From Loigolactobacillus jiayinensis (GTDB taxonomy: Bacteria; Bacillota; Bacilli; Lactobacillales; Lactobacillaceae): DNA of 64,000 bases. The stretch spans positions 1 to 64,000 of the forward strand of contig NZ_RHOF01000013.1 of the NCBI RefSeq assembly GCF_003946445.1, in the 5' to 3' direction. Shown piece after piece: positions 25,484-34,903 of this stretch (its first letter is position 1; the number at the start of each line of letters is the position of its first letter). The position numbers were made by a program, and so were the translations under genes. The notes beneath the pieces were generated by a model. The model ran no database searches and was not told the origin of the DNA. It worked only from the letters and a program-made list of their open reading frames with translations.

Positions 25484-26923
25484 ATGTTTGTACTCGGGGT
25501 CAGTCTGTTGTCATTGGCACGGTTCCAATTTGCCATGACAACGATTTTTCATTTCTTCTTTGTACCATTTTCAATTGGGATGGCGCTGCTTACTGCTATT
25601 ATGGAAACAATTTATGTGTTCAAGCGTGATGATGATTACAAGAAAATGGCACAATTTTGGGGTAAAATTTTCTTGCTTAGCTTTGCTGTTGGGGTTGTTA
25701 CCGGTTTGATTCAGGAATTCCAATTTGGGATGAACTGGTCAGATTATTCACGCTTTATGGGTGATATTTTTGGGGCGCCATTGGCCATTGAAGCCTTATT
25801 GGCATTTTTTATGGAGTCCGTTTTTATCGGTATGTGGATGTTCACTTGGGATCGATTTAAGCCCGGTATCCACGCACTATTTATTTGGTTAGTGACATTA
25901 GGTTCCAGCATTTCGGCATTGTGGATCTTGACGGCTAACAGCTTTATGCAAAACCCTGTAGCTTATCGAATCGCCAACGGACGGGCGGAAATGGCTAGTT
26001 TTACGGGCTTGCTGAAGAATCCACAACTGTGGGTTGAATTTCCCCACGTTATTTTTGGTGCCTTTACCACTGCGGCTTTTGCCTTGGCGGGGATGTCAGC
26101 TTGGCGCTTATTGAAAAAGAAGAATCAAACGTTCTACCGTAAATCACTACGTGTTGGCTTGTGGGTTGGTTTAGTAGCAGCAATCTTTACTGTTGCAGTT
26201 GGTGATCTACAAACGCAACAAGTGATCAAGGATCAACCGATGAAATTTGCTGCCACTGAAGGAATTTATAAGGATACTGGTGATCCGGCTTCATGGTCGA
26301 TCGTTCAAGGATTTGATACTAAAAATAAGAAAGCAACTTGGAGTATTGAAGTCCCTAAAATGTTAAGTTTGCTGACGTACCATAAGACTTCCGGCTCAGT
26401 TAAAGGCATGGATACGATCAACAAAGAACTTCACGCTAAGTATGATGGTAAATTTGGTTCGGATATCAATTATTACGTGCCACCGAAAACACTATTCTGG
26501 AGTTTTCGTGTTATGTCAGGTAGCGGTATGTTTTTCATTTTAGTTGCCATATTAGGCTTATGGTTTAGCCGCGCTAAGAAAAATACGTTGCAAAATAAGC
26601 GCTGGTTACTTTACGTACTCGGCTTCACTTTGTGGCTACCATTTATTGCTAATACCAGTGGCTGGCTAATTACCGAACTTGGTCGCTTCCCGTGGATCGT
26701 TTATGGATTGTATACAATTGCGGATGCCGTTTCACCAAGTGTTACAGCTGGTGATTTATGGTTCTCCAATATTATGTACTTCCTAATCTTCACGTTACTA
26801 GGTGGCACCATGATCTACTTCTCCCATCGGACGTTGGTGGCCGGACCCGATGCGCTAGATGATGCCGCTGGGTATGGGACAACGATTGATCCATTATCAA
26901 AGGGGGCCTTTAATCATGAGTAG
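25484..26923 (+). CDS. cydA: Cytochrome bd quinol oxidase subunit I
   Basis: About 479-aa membrane subunit of cytochrome bd, which oxidises quinol and reduces oxygen to water. The N-terminus LARFQFAMTTIFHFFFVPFSIG includes the haem-ligand histidine of the family; GRFPWIVYGLYT is the conserved quinol-side motif. The short Q-loop fits the Gram-positive form. ATG at 25484 gives the N-terminus usual for CydA; an in-frame GTG at 25472 almost touches the GGAAGG. First gene of cydABCD, overlapping cydB by 8 bases. Needs haem and a quinone, both commonly scavenged by lactobacilli. Confidence 0.94.
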   Translation: MFVLGVSLLSLARFQFAMTTIFHFFFVPFSIGMALLTAIMETIYVFKRDDDYKKMAQFWGKIFLLSFAVGVVTGLIQEFQFGMNWSDYSRFMGDIFGAPLAIEALLAFFMESVFIGMWMFTWDRFKPGIHALFIWLVTLGSSISALWILTANSFMQNPVAYRIANGRAEMASFTGLLKNPQLWVEFPHVIFGAFTTAAFALAGMSAWRLLKKKNQTFYRKSLRVGLWVGLVAAIFTVAVGDLQTQQVIKDQPMKFAATEGIYKDTGDPASWSIVQGFDTKNKKATWSIEVPKMLSLLTYHKTSGSVKGMDTINKELHAKYDGKFGSDINYYVPPKTLFWSFRVMSGSGMFFILVAILGLWFSRAKKNTLQNKRWLLYVLGFTLWLPFIANTSGWLITELGRFPWIVYGLYTIADAVSPSVTAGDLWFSNIMYFLIFTLLGGTMIYFSHRTLVAGPDALDDAAGYGTTIDPLSKGAFNHE

Positions 26924-27932
26924 CTTACAACTATTATGGTTCTTTCTGATCGGTTTATTGTTTTCTGTCTTCTTTTTCTTGGAAGGTTTTGATTACGGTG
27001 TCGGAATGTCGTTACGGCTGATTGCTCACGGCGAGAAAGAGCGCGGCGAGTTGATGCAAGCAATCGGACCACACTGGGATGGTAATGAGGTCTGGTTGAT
27101 CACAGCCGGTGGGGCGATGTTTGCTTCATTTCCATACTGGTACGCTAGCCTTTTCTCCGGCTTCTACATTATTTTGTTTCTAACCCTCTTTTCCTTGATT
27201 CTACGTGGTGTTTCGTTTGAGTTTCGCGCGCATGCCGAATCAGCCGCGGGCAAGAAGCTTTGGGGCTGGACATTATCGATTGGTAGCTTATGTGCACCAT
27301 TTTTATTAGGGATGATGTTTACTGATCTAGTTAAAGGCATGCCATTGGACGCTGCTGGCAATATTCGTGGCGGCTTCGGTGATTATGTCAATTTATTCTC
27401 AATCGTTGGTGGCGTTGCGGTCACGTTACTTTGCTTACTGCATGGCTTAAATTTCATTCGGCTAAAATTAACTGGTGATTTACGCCAACGTGCCCAGGCC
27501 TTAACCAAAGTGTTGTATCCAATCTTATTTGTTGGGTTAGTTGCCTTTGCCGGTCTGCTACTTTGGCAAACGGATTTCTTCACTAAGCGGCCGCTCTCCA
27601 GCTGGCTGATTCTAATTTTGATCGTCTTACTCAGCGTTGTGGCAACCTTTGGTGCTTATCGGGACAAAGAAGTGCTGTCATTTATCGCTAGTGGCGCGAC
27701 CTTGATCGGCGTCGTGGCGCTATTATTCAACGGCTTGTTTCCACGAGTCATGGTCGGTAATAATCCGCTACACAGTATTTTGATTGAAAATGCTTCATCA
27801 ACAGGCTATACATTAGGTGTGATGACGATTGTTGCTGTGATTTTAGTCCCAATCGTTCTTGCCTACACAATTTGGAGTTACTTTGTATTCAATCATCGTG
27901 TCTCTACAAAAAAAGTGGTGAGTGATAAATGA
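26916..27932 (+). CDS. cydB: Cytochrome bd quinol oxidase subunit II
   Basis: 338-aa partner of CydA with eight or nine membrane helices. The opening LEGFDYGVGM and the motif GPHWDGNEVWLITAGGAMFASFP (split across the first loop and TM2) are diagnostic. Start ATG at 26916 lies inside the end of cydA (TCATGAGTAG) with AAAGGGGG before it. Overlaps cydD by 4 bases. Part of the operon cydABCD. Confidence 0.95.
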   Translation: MSSLQLLWFFLIGLLFSVFFFLEGFDYGVGMSLRLIAHGEKERGELMQAIGPHWDGNEVWLITAGGAMFASFPYWYASLFSGFYIILFLTLFSLILRGVSFEFRAHAESAAGKKLWGWTLSIGSLCAPFLLGMMFTDLVKGMPLDAAGNIRGGFGDYVNLFSIVGGVAVTLLCLLHGLNFIRLKLTGDLRQRAQALTKVLYPILFVGLVAFAGLLLWQTDFFTKRPLSSWLILILIVLLSVVATFGAYRDKEVLSFIASGATLIGVVALLFNGLFPRVMVGNNPLHSILIENASSTGYTLGVMTIVAVILVPIVLAYTIWSYFVFNHRVSTKKVVSDK

Positions 27933-29659
27933 TCGATAAGCGCCTTTTACGCTTACCGGGAACTAAAAAAGTCTTATTAATGCTTGCAGGATTAACTATT
28001 CTGCAAGCATTTATGATTTTATTCCAAGGTAAGTATCTGGCCCAGGCAATCGTTAATTCATGGCGATTAAAAGCATTGGCTTGGCAATATCAAGCCATGC
28101 TTTTCTTTTTTCTGGCGTTACTGGGGCGCCATTTATTAAATTGGCTGAAAAGTCATGTGCTGGATCGTTACGCCAGTAAGGCTAGTGCTGCGTTGCGGCA
28201 ACAATTATTAACTAAATTATTTCATTTAGGGCCGAGTTTAGTGGCCAAGCAGGGAACCGGTAATATGGTCACAATGGCCTTAGAAGGTACGGATCAGGTG
28301 GAAAACTACATGACCCTGATTCTGAATAAAATGCTGAATATGATGATTATTCCTTGGATCTTGCTGATTTATATTTTTACGTTGGATGCACGGTCGGGTT
28401 GGACGCTTTTGATTGTGGTACCAATTGTCATTTTGTTCATGATTATTTTAGGTTTCGCTGCTCGCGATAAAGCCGATAAACAATACGCTGGCTACCAACA
28501 GTTGGCTAATCATTTTGTTGATGCGTTACGCGGCTTGGCAACATTGAAGTTACTTGGTATCAGCGATAAGTATGCTGATAATGTCTATCAGGTTAGTGAA
28601 TCGTACCGCAAACAAACTATGGGTGTGTTGCGGATTGCGGTATTATCTACTTTTGCATTGGATTTTTTCACGACACTATCAATTGCCGTGGTTGCCGTTT
28701 TCTTAGGTTTAGCACTATTAAATGGCCAAATGGCTTTATTTCCAGCATTAGCGACGCTGATTTTAGCGCCAGAGTTTTTCTTGCCATTACGCGACTTTTC
28801 CAGCGATTACCATGCAACCTTAGACGGTAAGAACGCGATGCAAGCGATGTTTACAATTTTAGAATTACCACAGCCACAACAACGGCAATTATTAACGGCG
28901 GCACCTACTTGGACGGCAGATAGTCAGTTAGATTTCACTAACGTTAATGTCAGCTATCCGGGCAGTAACGAAGCTGATTTGGCGGATGTTTCTTTCAGTG
29001 TCCGTGGCTATCGTAAAATTGGTGTTATCGGGGAATCTGGGTCTGGTAAGTCAACCTTGATCAATACGCTAGGCGGCTTTTTACAGCCACAGCAAGGTGA
29101 TATCAGGGTCAACGGGCAGTCAGTCCCCCATTTAAGTCAGGAACAATGGCAACAAAATTTTGTGTATTTGCCACAAAAGCCGTATTTATTTCATGCAACA
29201 ATTGCGGATAATATTGCCTTTTACCAGCCAGAAGCAACTGCTGCAGCAATTGAGCGTGCAGCTACTAAGGCTGGCCTGCACGAGTGGTTGGCGACGTTGC
29301 CAGATGGACTTGCAACGCTGATCGGCGAAGGCGCCCGTGGTGTCAGCGGTGGTCAAGGACAACGGATTGCTTTGGCGCGCGCTTTTCTAGATTCACAACG
29401 ACGCATTTTATTATTAGATGAACCAACAGCGCATCTAGATATCGAAACCGAAGTGGCACTAAAAGAAACGATGACGCCATTATTTGCTGATCATTTAGTC
29501 TTTTTTGCCACACATCGATTACACTGGATGCAGCAAATGGACTATGTTTTTGTGATCCAGCATGGACGATTAGTTGAACAAGGTACGCCAGCTGAATTAC
29601 AGGCACAAAATGGTGCGTATGTTGCTTTGATGGCACAAATGCGAGGTGAGACGCTATGA
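27929..29659 (+). CDS. cydD: ABC transporter CydD, needed for cytochrome bd assembly
   Basis: 576-aa half-transporter: an N-terminal six-helix membrane domain (to about residue 320) and a C-terminal ATPase domain with Walker A GESGSGKST, signature VSGGQGQRIALARAF and Walker B ILLLDEPTAHLD. With CydC it exports cysteine/glutathione-type thiols or handles haem, and is required for assembly of the bd oxidase. Coupled to cydB and cydC by 4-base overlaps (ATGA). Confidence 0.92.
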   Translation: MIDKRLLRLPGTKKVLLMLAGLTILQAFMILFQGKYLAQAIVNSWRLKALAWQYQAMLFFFLALLGRHLLNWLKSHVLDRYASKASAALRQQLLTKLFHLGPSLVAKQGTGNMVTMALEGTDQVENYMTLILNKMLNMMIIPWILLIYIFTLDARSGWTLLIVVPIVILFMIILGFAARDKADKQYAGYQQLANHFVDALRGLATLKLLGISDKYADNVYQVSESYRKQTMGVLRIAVLSTFALDFFTTLSIAVVAVFLGLALLNGQMALFPALATLILAPEFFLPLRDFSSDYHATLDGKNAMQAMFTILELPQPQQRQLLTAAPTWTADSQLDFTNVNVSYPGSNEADLADVSFSVRGYRKIGVIGESGSGKSTLINTLGGFLQPQQGDIRVNGQSVPHLSQEQWQQNFVYLPQKPYLFHATIADNIAFYQPEATAAAIERAATKAGLHEWLATLPDGLATLIGEGARGVSGGQGQRIALARAFLDSQRRILLLDEPTAHLDIETEVALKETMTPLFADHLVFFATHRLHWMQQMDYVFVIQHGRLVEQGTPAELQAQNGAYVALMAQMRGETL

Positions 29660-31383
29660 AGCAATTAAAGCATGATACCTGGGTCAAGCCCTATATGACA
29701 AAATATAAAGGTCTATTAGCTCTGATTTTAGTGTTAGGGTTAGTCACTTTTATTTGCGGTGGCGCCTTGATGTTCACCTCGGGCTATTTGATCAGTAAAG
29801 CAGCAACCAAGCCGGAAAATATTTTGCTGATTTATGTGCCGGTAGTGTTGGTACGCGCGTTTGGTATTGGCCGGCCAGTTTTTCGCTATATTGAACGCCT
29901 AACCAGTCATAATTGGGTGCTGAAAGTGACTTCTGATTTACGTAAGCGGTTGTACCAAACGTTAGCCAAGGATGCGGCTTTTTTTCAGCAGCATTTTAAA
30001 ACTGGCGATATTCTTGGTATTTTGGCAGATGATCTTGGCCATTTGCAAAATTTGTATTTACGAACAATTTTTCCAACGCTAATTAGTTGGTTGCTGTATG
30101 TTATTATTGTGATTGCGCTAGGGTTATTTAATTGGTTTTTTGCTTTGGCGATTGCGTTATTGCTGGCAATTATTATCTTTATTTTGCCACTAGTATCGGT
30201 GGCAGTATTAGGCGCACGGGTTGAACGACATAAGCAGTTACAACAGGAACTCTATACTGATATGACTGATGATGTGCTTGGCCTATCTGATTGGGTAGTT
30301 TCTGGCCGGCAAGCTGATTTTTTAGCACGACCACAGCCCACGTTAAAGGCGGCACGGCAAAATACAGTGACAACGCGGCATTTTGAATGGCGGCGTGATT
30401 TTCTGATTCAGTTAATTTTTGGTGTCGTGGTGGTTGTGCTAATGATTTGGACCAATCAACAATTTACGACGAATCAAAGTTTGGCGAACTGGATTGCGGC
30501 GTTTGTGTTATGCTTATTTCCATTGGTCGATGCGTTTGCGCCGGTGAGCCAAGGTGTAGAAGAATGGCCATTGTACATGTCTTCGGTGGCGCGGCTGAAT
30601 CATTTGCAGCCAGTCACCCGCGAACTGCCCACACAGCAAACCCTGAGTCAGCCAGTGGCAATGATTGATTTTCAGCAAATTGATTTTAAATACGCACCTG
30701 AGTTACCGCAGATTTTACAGCATTTCAATTTACACATAGCGGCTGGCGAAAAAGTAGCGATTCTTGGTCCTAGTGGTACCGGTAAAACGACGTTGTTGGA
30801 TCTGTTGCTAGGCGAACTGGAACCACAAGCTGGTCAAGTGACGATTAATCAAGTGCCAATTGCAGCATTACAGCAGCAACGGGCCCAGTTGATCGGGATG
30901 CTGGATCAAAAACCGTTTCTATTTAACACAACGGTGTTGAATAATATTCGTTTAGGTAATTTAGCGGCAAGTGATGAAGCGATTATGGCGGCTCTACAAG
31001 CGGTTGAATTAGGACCGCTAATGCAACGTTTGCCTGCGGGTGCCAATACGGTGGTTGAAGAAGCCGGCGCCCGTTTTTCTGGCGGCGAGCAACAACGATT
31101 AGCTTTGGCGCGAATATTGATTCAGGATGCGCCAATCATTTTGCTGGATGAACCAACTGTTGGGCTAGATCCAATTACTGAAAAAGCACTACTGAACACG
31201 ATATTCAACGTGTTGGCAGATAAAACAGTAATTTGGGTGACCCATCATTTACAGGGGGTCGAGCATGCGGATCAGGTGATTTTCTTGGAGCATGGCCAAA
31301 TTGTTATGCAAGGCTCACCACACGAACTATATCGGACCAATGAACGCTTCCGTAAGCTGTATCAGTTAGATCAAGGTTTGTAG
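29656..31383 (+). CDS. cydC: ABC transporter CydC, needed for cytochrome bd assembly
   Basis: 575-aa half-transporter, partner of CydD. Membrane domain first (TSGYLISKAATKPENILLIY is the CydC-like TM1-2 region), then an ATPase with Walker A GPSGTGKTT, signature FSGGEQQRLALARIL and Walker B IILLDEPTVGLD. Last gene of cydABCD, followed by a terminator. Confidence 0.92.
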   Translation: MKQLKHDTWVKPYMTKYKGLLALILVLGLVTFICGGALMFTSGYLISKAATKPENILLIYVPVVLVRAFGIGRPVFRYIERLTSHNWVLKVTSDLRKRLYQTLAKDAAFFQQHFKTGDILGILADDLGHLQNLYLRTIFPTLISWLLYVIIVIALGLFNWFFALAIALLLAIIIFILPLVSVAVLGARVERHKQLQQELYTDMTDDVLGLSDWVVSGRQADFLARPQPTLKAARQNTVTTRHFEWRRDFLIQLIFGVVVVVLMIWTNQQFTTNQSLANWIAAFVLCLFPLVDAFAPVSQGVEEWPLYMSSVARLNHLQPVTRELPTQQTLSQPVAMIDFQQIDFKYAPELPQILQHFNLHIAAGEKVAILGPSGTGKTTLLDLLLGELEPQAGQVTINQVPIAALQQQRAQLIGMLDQKPFLFNTTVLNNIRLGNLAASDEAIMAALQAVELGPLMQRLPAGANTVVEEAGARFSGGEQQRLALARILIQDAPIILLDEPTVGLDPITEKALLNTIFNVLADKTVIWVTHHLQGVEHADQVIFLEHGQIVMQGSPHELYRTNERFRKLYQLDQGL

Positions 31384-31441
31384 TGTTGACTGCTACAGGT
31401 TGACTGGATAGCAATATTGCTCTAGATTAGATTAAACGTAT

Positions 31442-31470
31442 AAAAAAGGCAGTAGCGTAGGCCTTTTTTT
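31442..31470 (+). terminator. Terminator of cydABCD
   Basis: AAAAAAGGC and GCCTTTTTTT pair around a 10-base loop. It reaches to the base before a possible ATG of the next gene, which argues for the later GTG start of that gene. Confidence 0.7.
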
Positions 31471-31503
31471 ATGCGCTTCTCAATAAAGGTAGGTGGCAAC
31501 TGC

Positions 31504-32418
31504 GTGTCTTTGTCAGTTTTTTTAGAATTAGTGGAGATCAAGGCGAAAACGGCGAGCGTTTTTCCCTTCTTGTTAGGTACTTTTTTTGCTTGGTATCATT
31601 ATCATCAGCTACACCCAGTTTATTTGGTGCTATTTTTTGTGGCGATGTTGATGTTTAATATGGCGGTGGATGCCAATGATAATTATCAAGATTATCATCG
31701 TGCTACGCATAATCAGGCGTTAGCGTTTCGGGAGCAAACCAATATTATTGGGGTGCATCATTTAAATCCAGCGCACATTGGTTGGCTGATTTTTTGGCTG
31801 ATTGCTGGGTCTGGAGCGTTAGGGCTGTTTATTGTAGCGCGTACGGGCTGGCCGCTGTTATGGCTGGGATTATTTAGTTATGCCGTCGGTTTTTTCTATG
31901 CTGGTGGGCCACGGCCAATTTCCACAACACCATTTGGAGAATTCTTCTCCGGTATTACGATGGGTTTTGTGATTTTTCTGATCAGTGTTTACATTAATAC
32001 GTACGATGTAATCACGTTTAATTGGGCCTTTGTTTGGCCAGTATTGTTGTCCTCTGGTTTAGCCGTTTGTAGTATCGCTAATCTAATGTTGGCCAACAAT
32101 ATTGCTGATGAGCAAGAGGATCGTGAATTAGGGCGGACGACGATTGTTTACTATTTAGGTAAAGCAGCAGCGTTAAAATTGTTTGTGACGTTGTATGTAG
32201 TCGGTTTTATTTGCCTACTGGCTGCAGTCTGGCTAGGCTATTTGCCTAAGCTAACGTTATTGACTTTTTTGACGGTGCCAATTGTTTGGCGTAATACACG
32301 TGACTTTCTGGCTAAGCAGATTAAAAAAGTAACGTTCCCATTAGCCATTAAAAATTTATTTTTAATCACTTTAGCGCAAGTTGTTTTCTTCGGCTTAGGT
32401 GTTTTAATTAACTGGTAA
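31504..32418 (+). CDS. menA: MenA-like prenyltransferase (UbiA family)
   Basis: About 304-aa membrane prenyltransferase. The two Asp-rich motifs expected of UbiA-type enzymes are visible as NMAVDANDNYQDYHRA and NNIADEQEDRELGRTT. MenA attaches a polyprenyl chain to 1,4-dihydroxy-2-naphthoate, giving demethylmenaquinone, the likely electron carrier for the bd oxidase encoded just upstream. GTG at 31504 with GGTGG 7 bases before is preferred over ATG at 31471, which abuts the cyd terminator. No other men genes are in the window, so DHNA may come from outside. UbiA relatives with other aromatic acceptors cannot be excluded. Confidence 0.82.
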   Translation: MSLSVFLELVEIKAKTASVFPFLLGTFFAWYHYHQLHPVYLVLFFVAMLMFNMAVDANDNYQDYHRATHNQALAFREQTNIIGVHHLNPAHIGWLIFWLIAGSGALGLFIVARTGWPLLWLGLFSYAVGFFYAGGPRPISTTPFGEFFSGITMGFVIFLISVYINTYDVITFNWAFVWPVLLSSGLAVCSIANLMLANNIADEQEDRELGRTTIVYYLGKAAALKLFVTLYVVGFICLLAAVWLGYLPKLTLLTFLTVPIVWRNTRDFLAKQIKKVTFPLAIKNLFLITLAQVVFFGLGVLINW

Positions 32419-32422
32419 ATAA

Positions 32423-32452
32423 AAATGACGCCAATTTGGCGTTATTTTTTTT
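32423..32452 (+). terminator. Terminator of the menA-like gene
   Basis: AATGACGCC/GGCGTTATT hairpin with loop AATTT, followed by a run of T. Confidence 0.8.
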
Positions 32453-32558
32453 AGCTAGCCTATATTTTATTAGTCCAACTATGCTACAATGAGAATTACA
32501 TTATTTTAATTAAGATTGAATGAGAAATCATTCAGAAAAACAAGGAGGAACCACAGAT

Positions 32559-33635
32559 ATGCAGCAAGTGTATAATTTTGCGGCGGGGCCAGCAGTATTG
32601 CCCCAGCCGGTATTGAAACAAATTCAGGCCGAGTTTTTGTCCTATCACGGTAGTGGCATGAGTATTACCGAGATCAGTCATCGCTCCTCCTTGTTTCAAG
32701 ATCTTTATCACGATGCTGAGCAGACTTTGCGGCAACTAATGCACTTACCAGATAACTATCGCATCCTATTTTTGCAGGGTGGCGCTAGTTTACAGTTTTA
32801 TATGTTGCCGCTAAACATTGCGGTAAACCGGCAAGTTGCTTACGTTGATACCGGCCATTGGTCACAAAAAGCAGTGACTGAAGCACAAAAATTAGCTGGC
32901 ATGCAAGTCGATATTGTGGCTAGTTCCAAAGATAGTAGCTACACAACGATTCCAGAGATTCCTACATTGAATAAAGCTTACGATTATGTTCATATCACGA
33001 CTAACAATACGATTGAGGGCACGGCTTTCAATCAGGTGCCTGATGTAAAAGGAACCTTAGTTGCTGATATGTCGTCCAATATTTTGGCACAGGAGTATCC
33101 TTTTGATAAATTTGGCGTCATCTACGCTGGTGCGCAGAAGAATATTGCACCTGCCGGGCTGACTGTGGTCATTGTGCGTGATGATCTGTTGGGCCAAGTT
33201 GAGGGCTTACCAACTATGTTGGACTATACGTTGCAAGCCAAAAAAGATTCAGCTTACAATACGCCACCAGTTTTCGATATTTACACGGCCGGGTTAGTTT
33301 TTCACTGGCTACAAGATCGTGGCGGTATTGCTGGCACTGAAAAAATCAACCGCGCTAAAGCTGGCATTTTGTACGATTATTTAGCGCAGTCTAAATTATT
33401 CCATTCACCAATCGCAGCCGCAGCGCGTTCATTGACGAATATTCCATTTGTGACCGGTGATTCTAACTTAGACGCTGAATTTGTAGCGGCAGCGGATGCG
33501 GCCGGGTTTAAGAATTTAAAAGGCCATCGCTTAGTTGGCGGTATGCGGGCTAGTTTGTATAATGCATTATCAATTGAGGCTGTCACGGCGTTAGTTGACT
33601 TTATGGCGAAATTTGAAAAAGGAGTGGGCAAATAA
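32559..33635 (+). CDS. serC: Phosphoserine aminotransferase
   Basis: 358-aa PLP enzyme that makes phosphoserine from 3-phosphohydroxypyruvate and glutamate. The opening VYNFAAGPAVLPQPVL, the phosphate-binding FLQGGASLQF and the PLP-lysine region AGAQKNIAPAGLT are characteristic. ATG at 32559 follows AAGGAGG by 8 bases; an upstream in-frame ATG (32520) lies inside a small hairpin GAATGA/TCATTC and has no ribosome binding site. The stop codon overlaps the serA start (TAATG). serB is not here, so a generic HAD phosphatase may finish serine synthesis. Confidence 0.95.
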   Translation: MQQVYNFAAGPAVLPQPVLKQIQAEFLSYHGSGMSITEISHRSSLFQDLYHDAEQTLRQLMHLPDNYRILFLQGGASLQFYMLPLNIAVNRQVAYVDTGHWSQKAVTEAQKLAGMQVDIVASSKDSSYTTIPEIPTLNKAYDYVHITTNNTIEGTAFNQVPDVKGTLVADMSSNILAQEYPFDKFGVIYAGAQKNIAPAGLTVVIVRDDLLGQVEGLPTMLDYTLQAKKDSAYNTPPVFDIYTAGLVFHWLQDRGGIAGTEKINRAKAGILYDYLAQSKLFHSPIAAAARSLTNIPFVTGDSNLDAEFVAAADAAGFKNLKGHRLVGGMRASLYNALSIEAVTALVDFMAKFEKGVGK

Positions 33636-34828
33636 TGTATCAAATCACAGCTTCGACAACCGTTGCTCCAGCTGGAGTAGCACTTTTTGATCAAGATAAA
33701 TACAAAGTTAATTATGGTGAAAAGCCTACTTCTGATGCGGCTGGCTTGCTGATTCGCAGTGTGGATCTCCACCAAACTGATCTACCAAAATCACTTTTGA
33801 CGATTGGCCGCGCTGGTGTTGGCGTGAATAATATTCCGTTGGAAAAGGCTGTTGAACAGGGTGTTGTGGTTTTCAATGCACCAGGTGCTAACGCGAATGG
33901 CGTCAAAGAATTAGTGCTGGCTGCACTGACAATTGGTGCACGGCCAATGTTACACGGTGCGCAATGGGTGCATAGTTTGAAGGGTAACGATGTTGATGTT
34001 CAGGTGGAAAAAGGCAAGAAAGCTTACGTGGGGACTGAACTACTCGGTAAACAATTAGGTGTGATTGGTTTGGGCCATGTTGGGGGCCTAGTCGCTAACA
34101 GTGCGTCATCTACCGCCTTTGGTATGCACGTTGTCGGTTATGATCCCTACATTCAAGTCGATACAGCTTGGAACTTGTCGCATCATATCCATCATGCCAA
34201 AAATGTGGGCGAAGTCTTACGTAATAGTGATTATGTAACGATCCACGTTCCTTTAACTGAAGAAACTTCAGAAATGCTCAATGCTGAAGCAATCGCACAA
34301 ATGAAGCCAGGTAGCGTGCTACTTAATTTCGCGCGCGACGATGTGGTCGATGAGGCAGCAATCATTGCTGCCTTAGATCGTGGCCAATTGCGCCAATATA
34401 TCACTGACTTTGCCACGCCAAAATTGATCCATCATCCCAAGGTGCTGTGTTTCCCCCATATTGGTGGTTCCACTGATGCGGCAGAAACCAACAGTGCCAA
34501 AATGGTGGTCCAAACGATGAAAAATTATTTGGAAACTGGCAATATTCGTAATTCAGTGACTTTTCCTGATACAGCGATGGACTTCCAGGCACCGTTACGC
34601 TTGACCTTGATTCACCGTAACGTACCGAAAATGGTTGGCCGGATGACTGAAGTTTTGAACAATTATGATTTAAATATCGTTAGCATGGCTAATCGTAGTA
34701 ATGGCGACTATGCCTACACGATGATCGACCTCGATGCGCTGGAAGCTAAACGCCTGCAACGCATCGGCGCTAAAATGGAACAAATCGAAAACGTGGTGCG
34801 TGTCCGCGTGATCGAACAACCTAAATAA
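33635..34828 (+). CDS. serA: D-3-phosphoglycerate dehydrogenase
   Basis: 397-aa NAD-dependent enzyme for the first step of serine synthesis. The Rossmann motif is GVIGLGHVGGLVA; catalytic region residues are seen in NFARDDVVDE and CFPHIGGSTDAAETN. A C-terminal ACT-like domain (from about residue 320, LTLIHRNVPKMVGRMTEVL) suggests feedback control by serine. In an operon with serC, with a 1-base overlap, in the order serC-serA. Confidence 0.94.
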   Translation: MYQITASTTVAPAGVALFDQDKYKVNYGEKPTSDAAGLLIRSVDLHQTDLPKSLLTIGRAGVGVNNIPLEKAVEQGVVVFNAPGANANGVKELVLAALTIGARPMLHGAQWVHSLKGNDVDVQVEKGKKAYVGTELLGKQLGVIGLGHVGGLVANSASSTAFGMHVVGYDPYIQVDTAWNLSHHIHHAKNVGEVLRNSDYVTIHVPLTEETSEMLNAEAIAQMKPGSVLLNFARDDVVDEAAIIAALDRGQLRQYITDFATPKLIHHPKVLCFPHIGGSTDAAETNSAKMVVQTMKNYLETGNIRNSVTFPDTAMDFQAPLRLTLIHRNVPKMVGRMTEVLNNYDLNIVSMANRSNGDYAYTMIDLDALEAKRLQRIGAKMEQIENVVRVRVIEQPK

Positions 34829-34833
34829 TTTTT

Positions 34834-34875
34834 AACGGGACGAGGCCACAGTAGTTGCCTTTCGTCCCGTTTTTA
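34834..34875 (+). terminator. Terminator of serCA
   Basis: AACGGGACGA pairs with TCGTCCCGTT and is followed by TTT. Directly after the serA stop. Confidence 0.85.
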
Positions 34876-34903
34876 ATTATCATTTGCATAATGGGGTGAG
34901 CAC

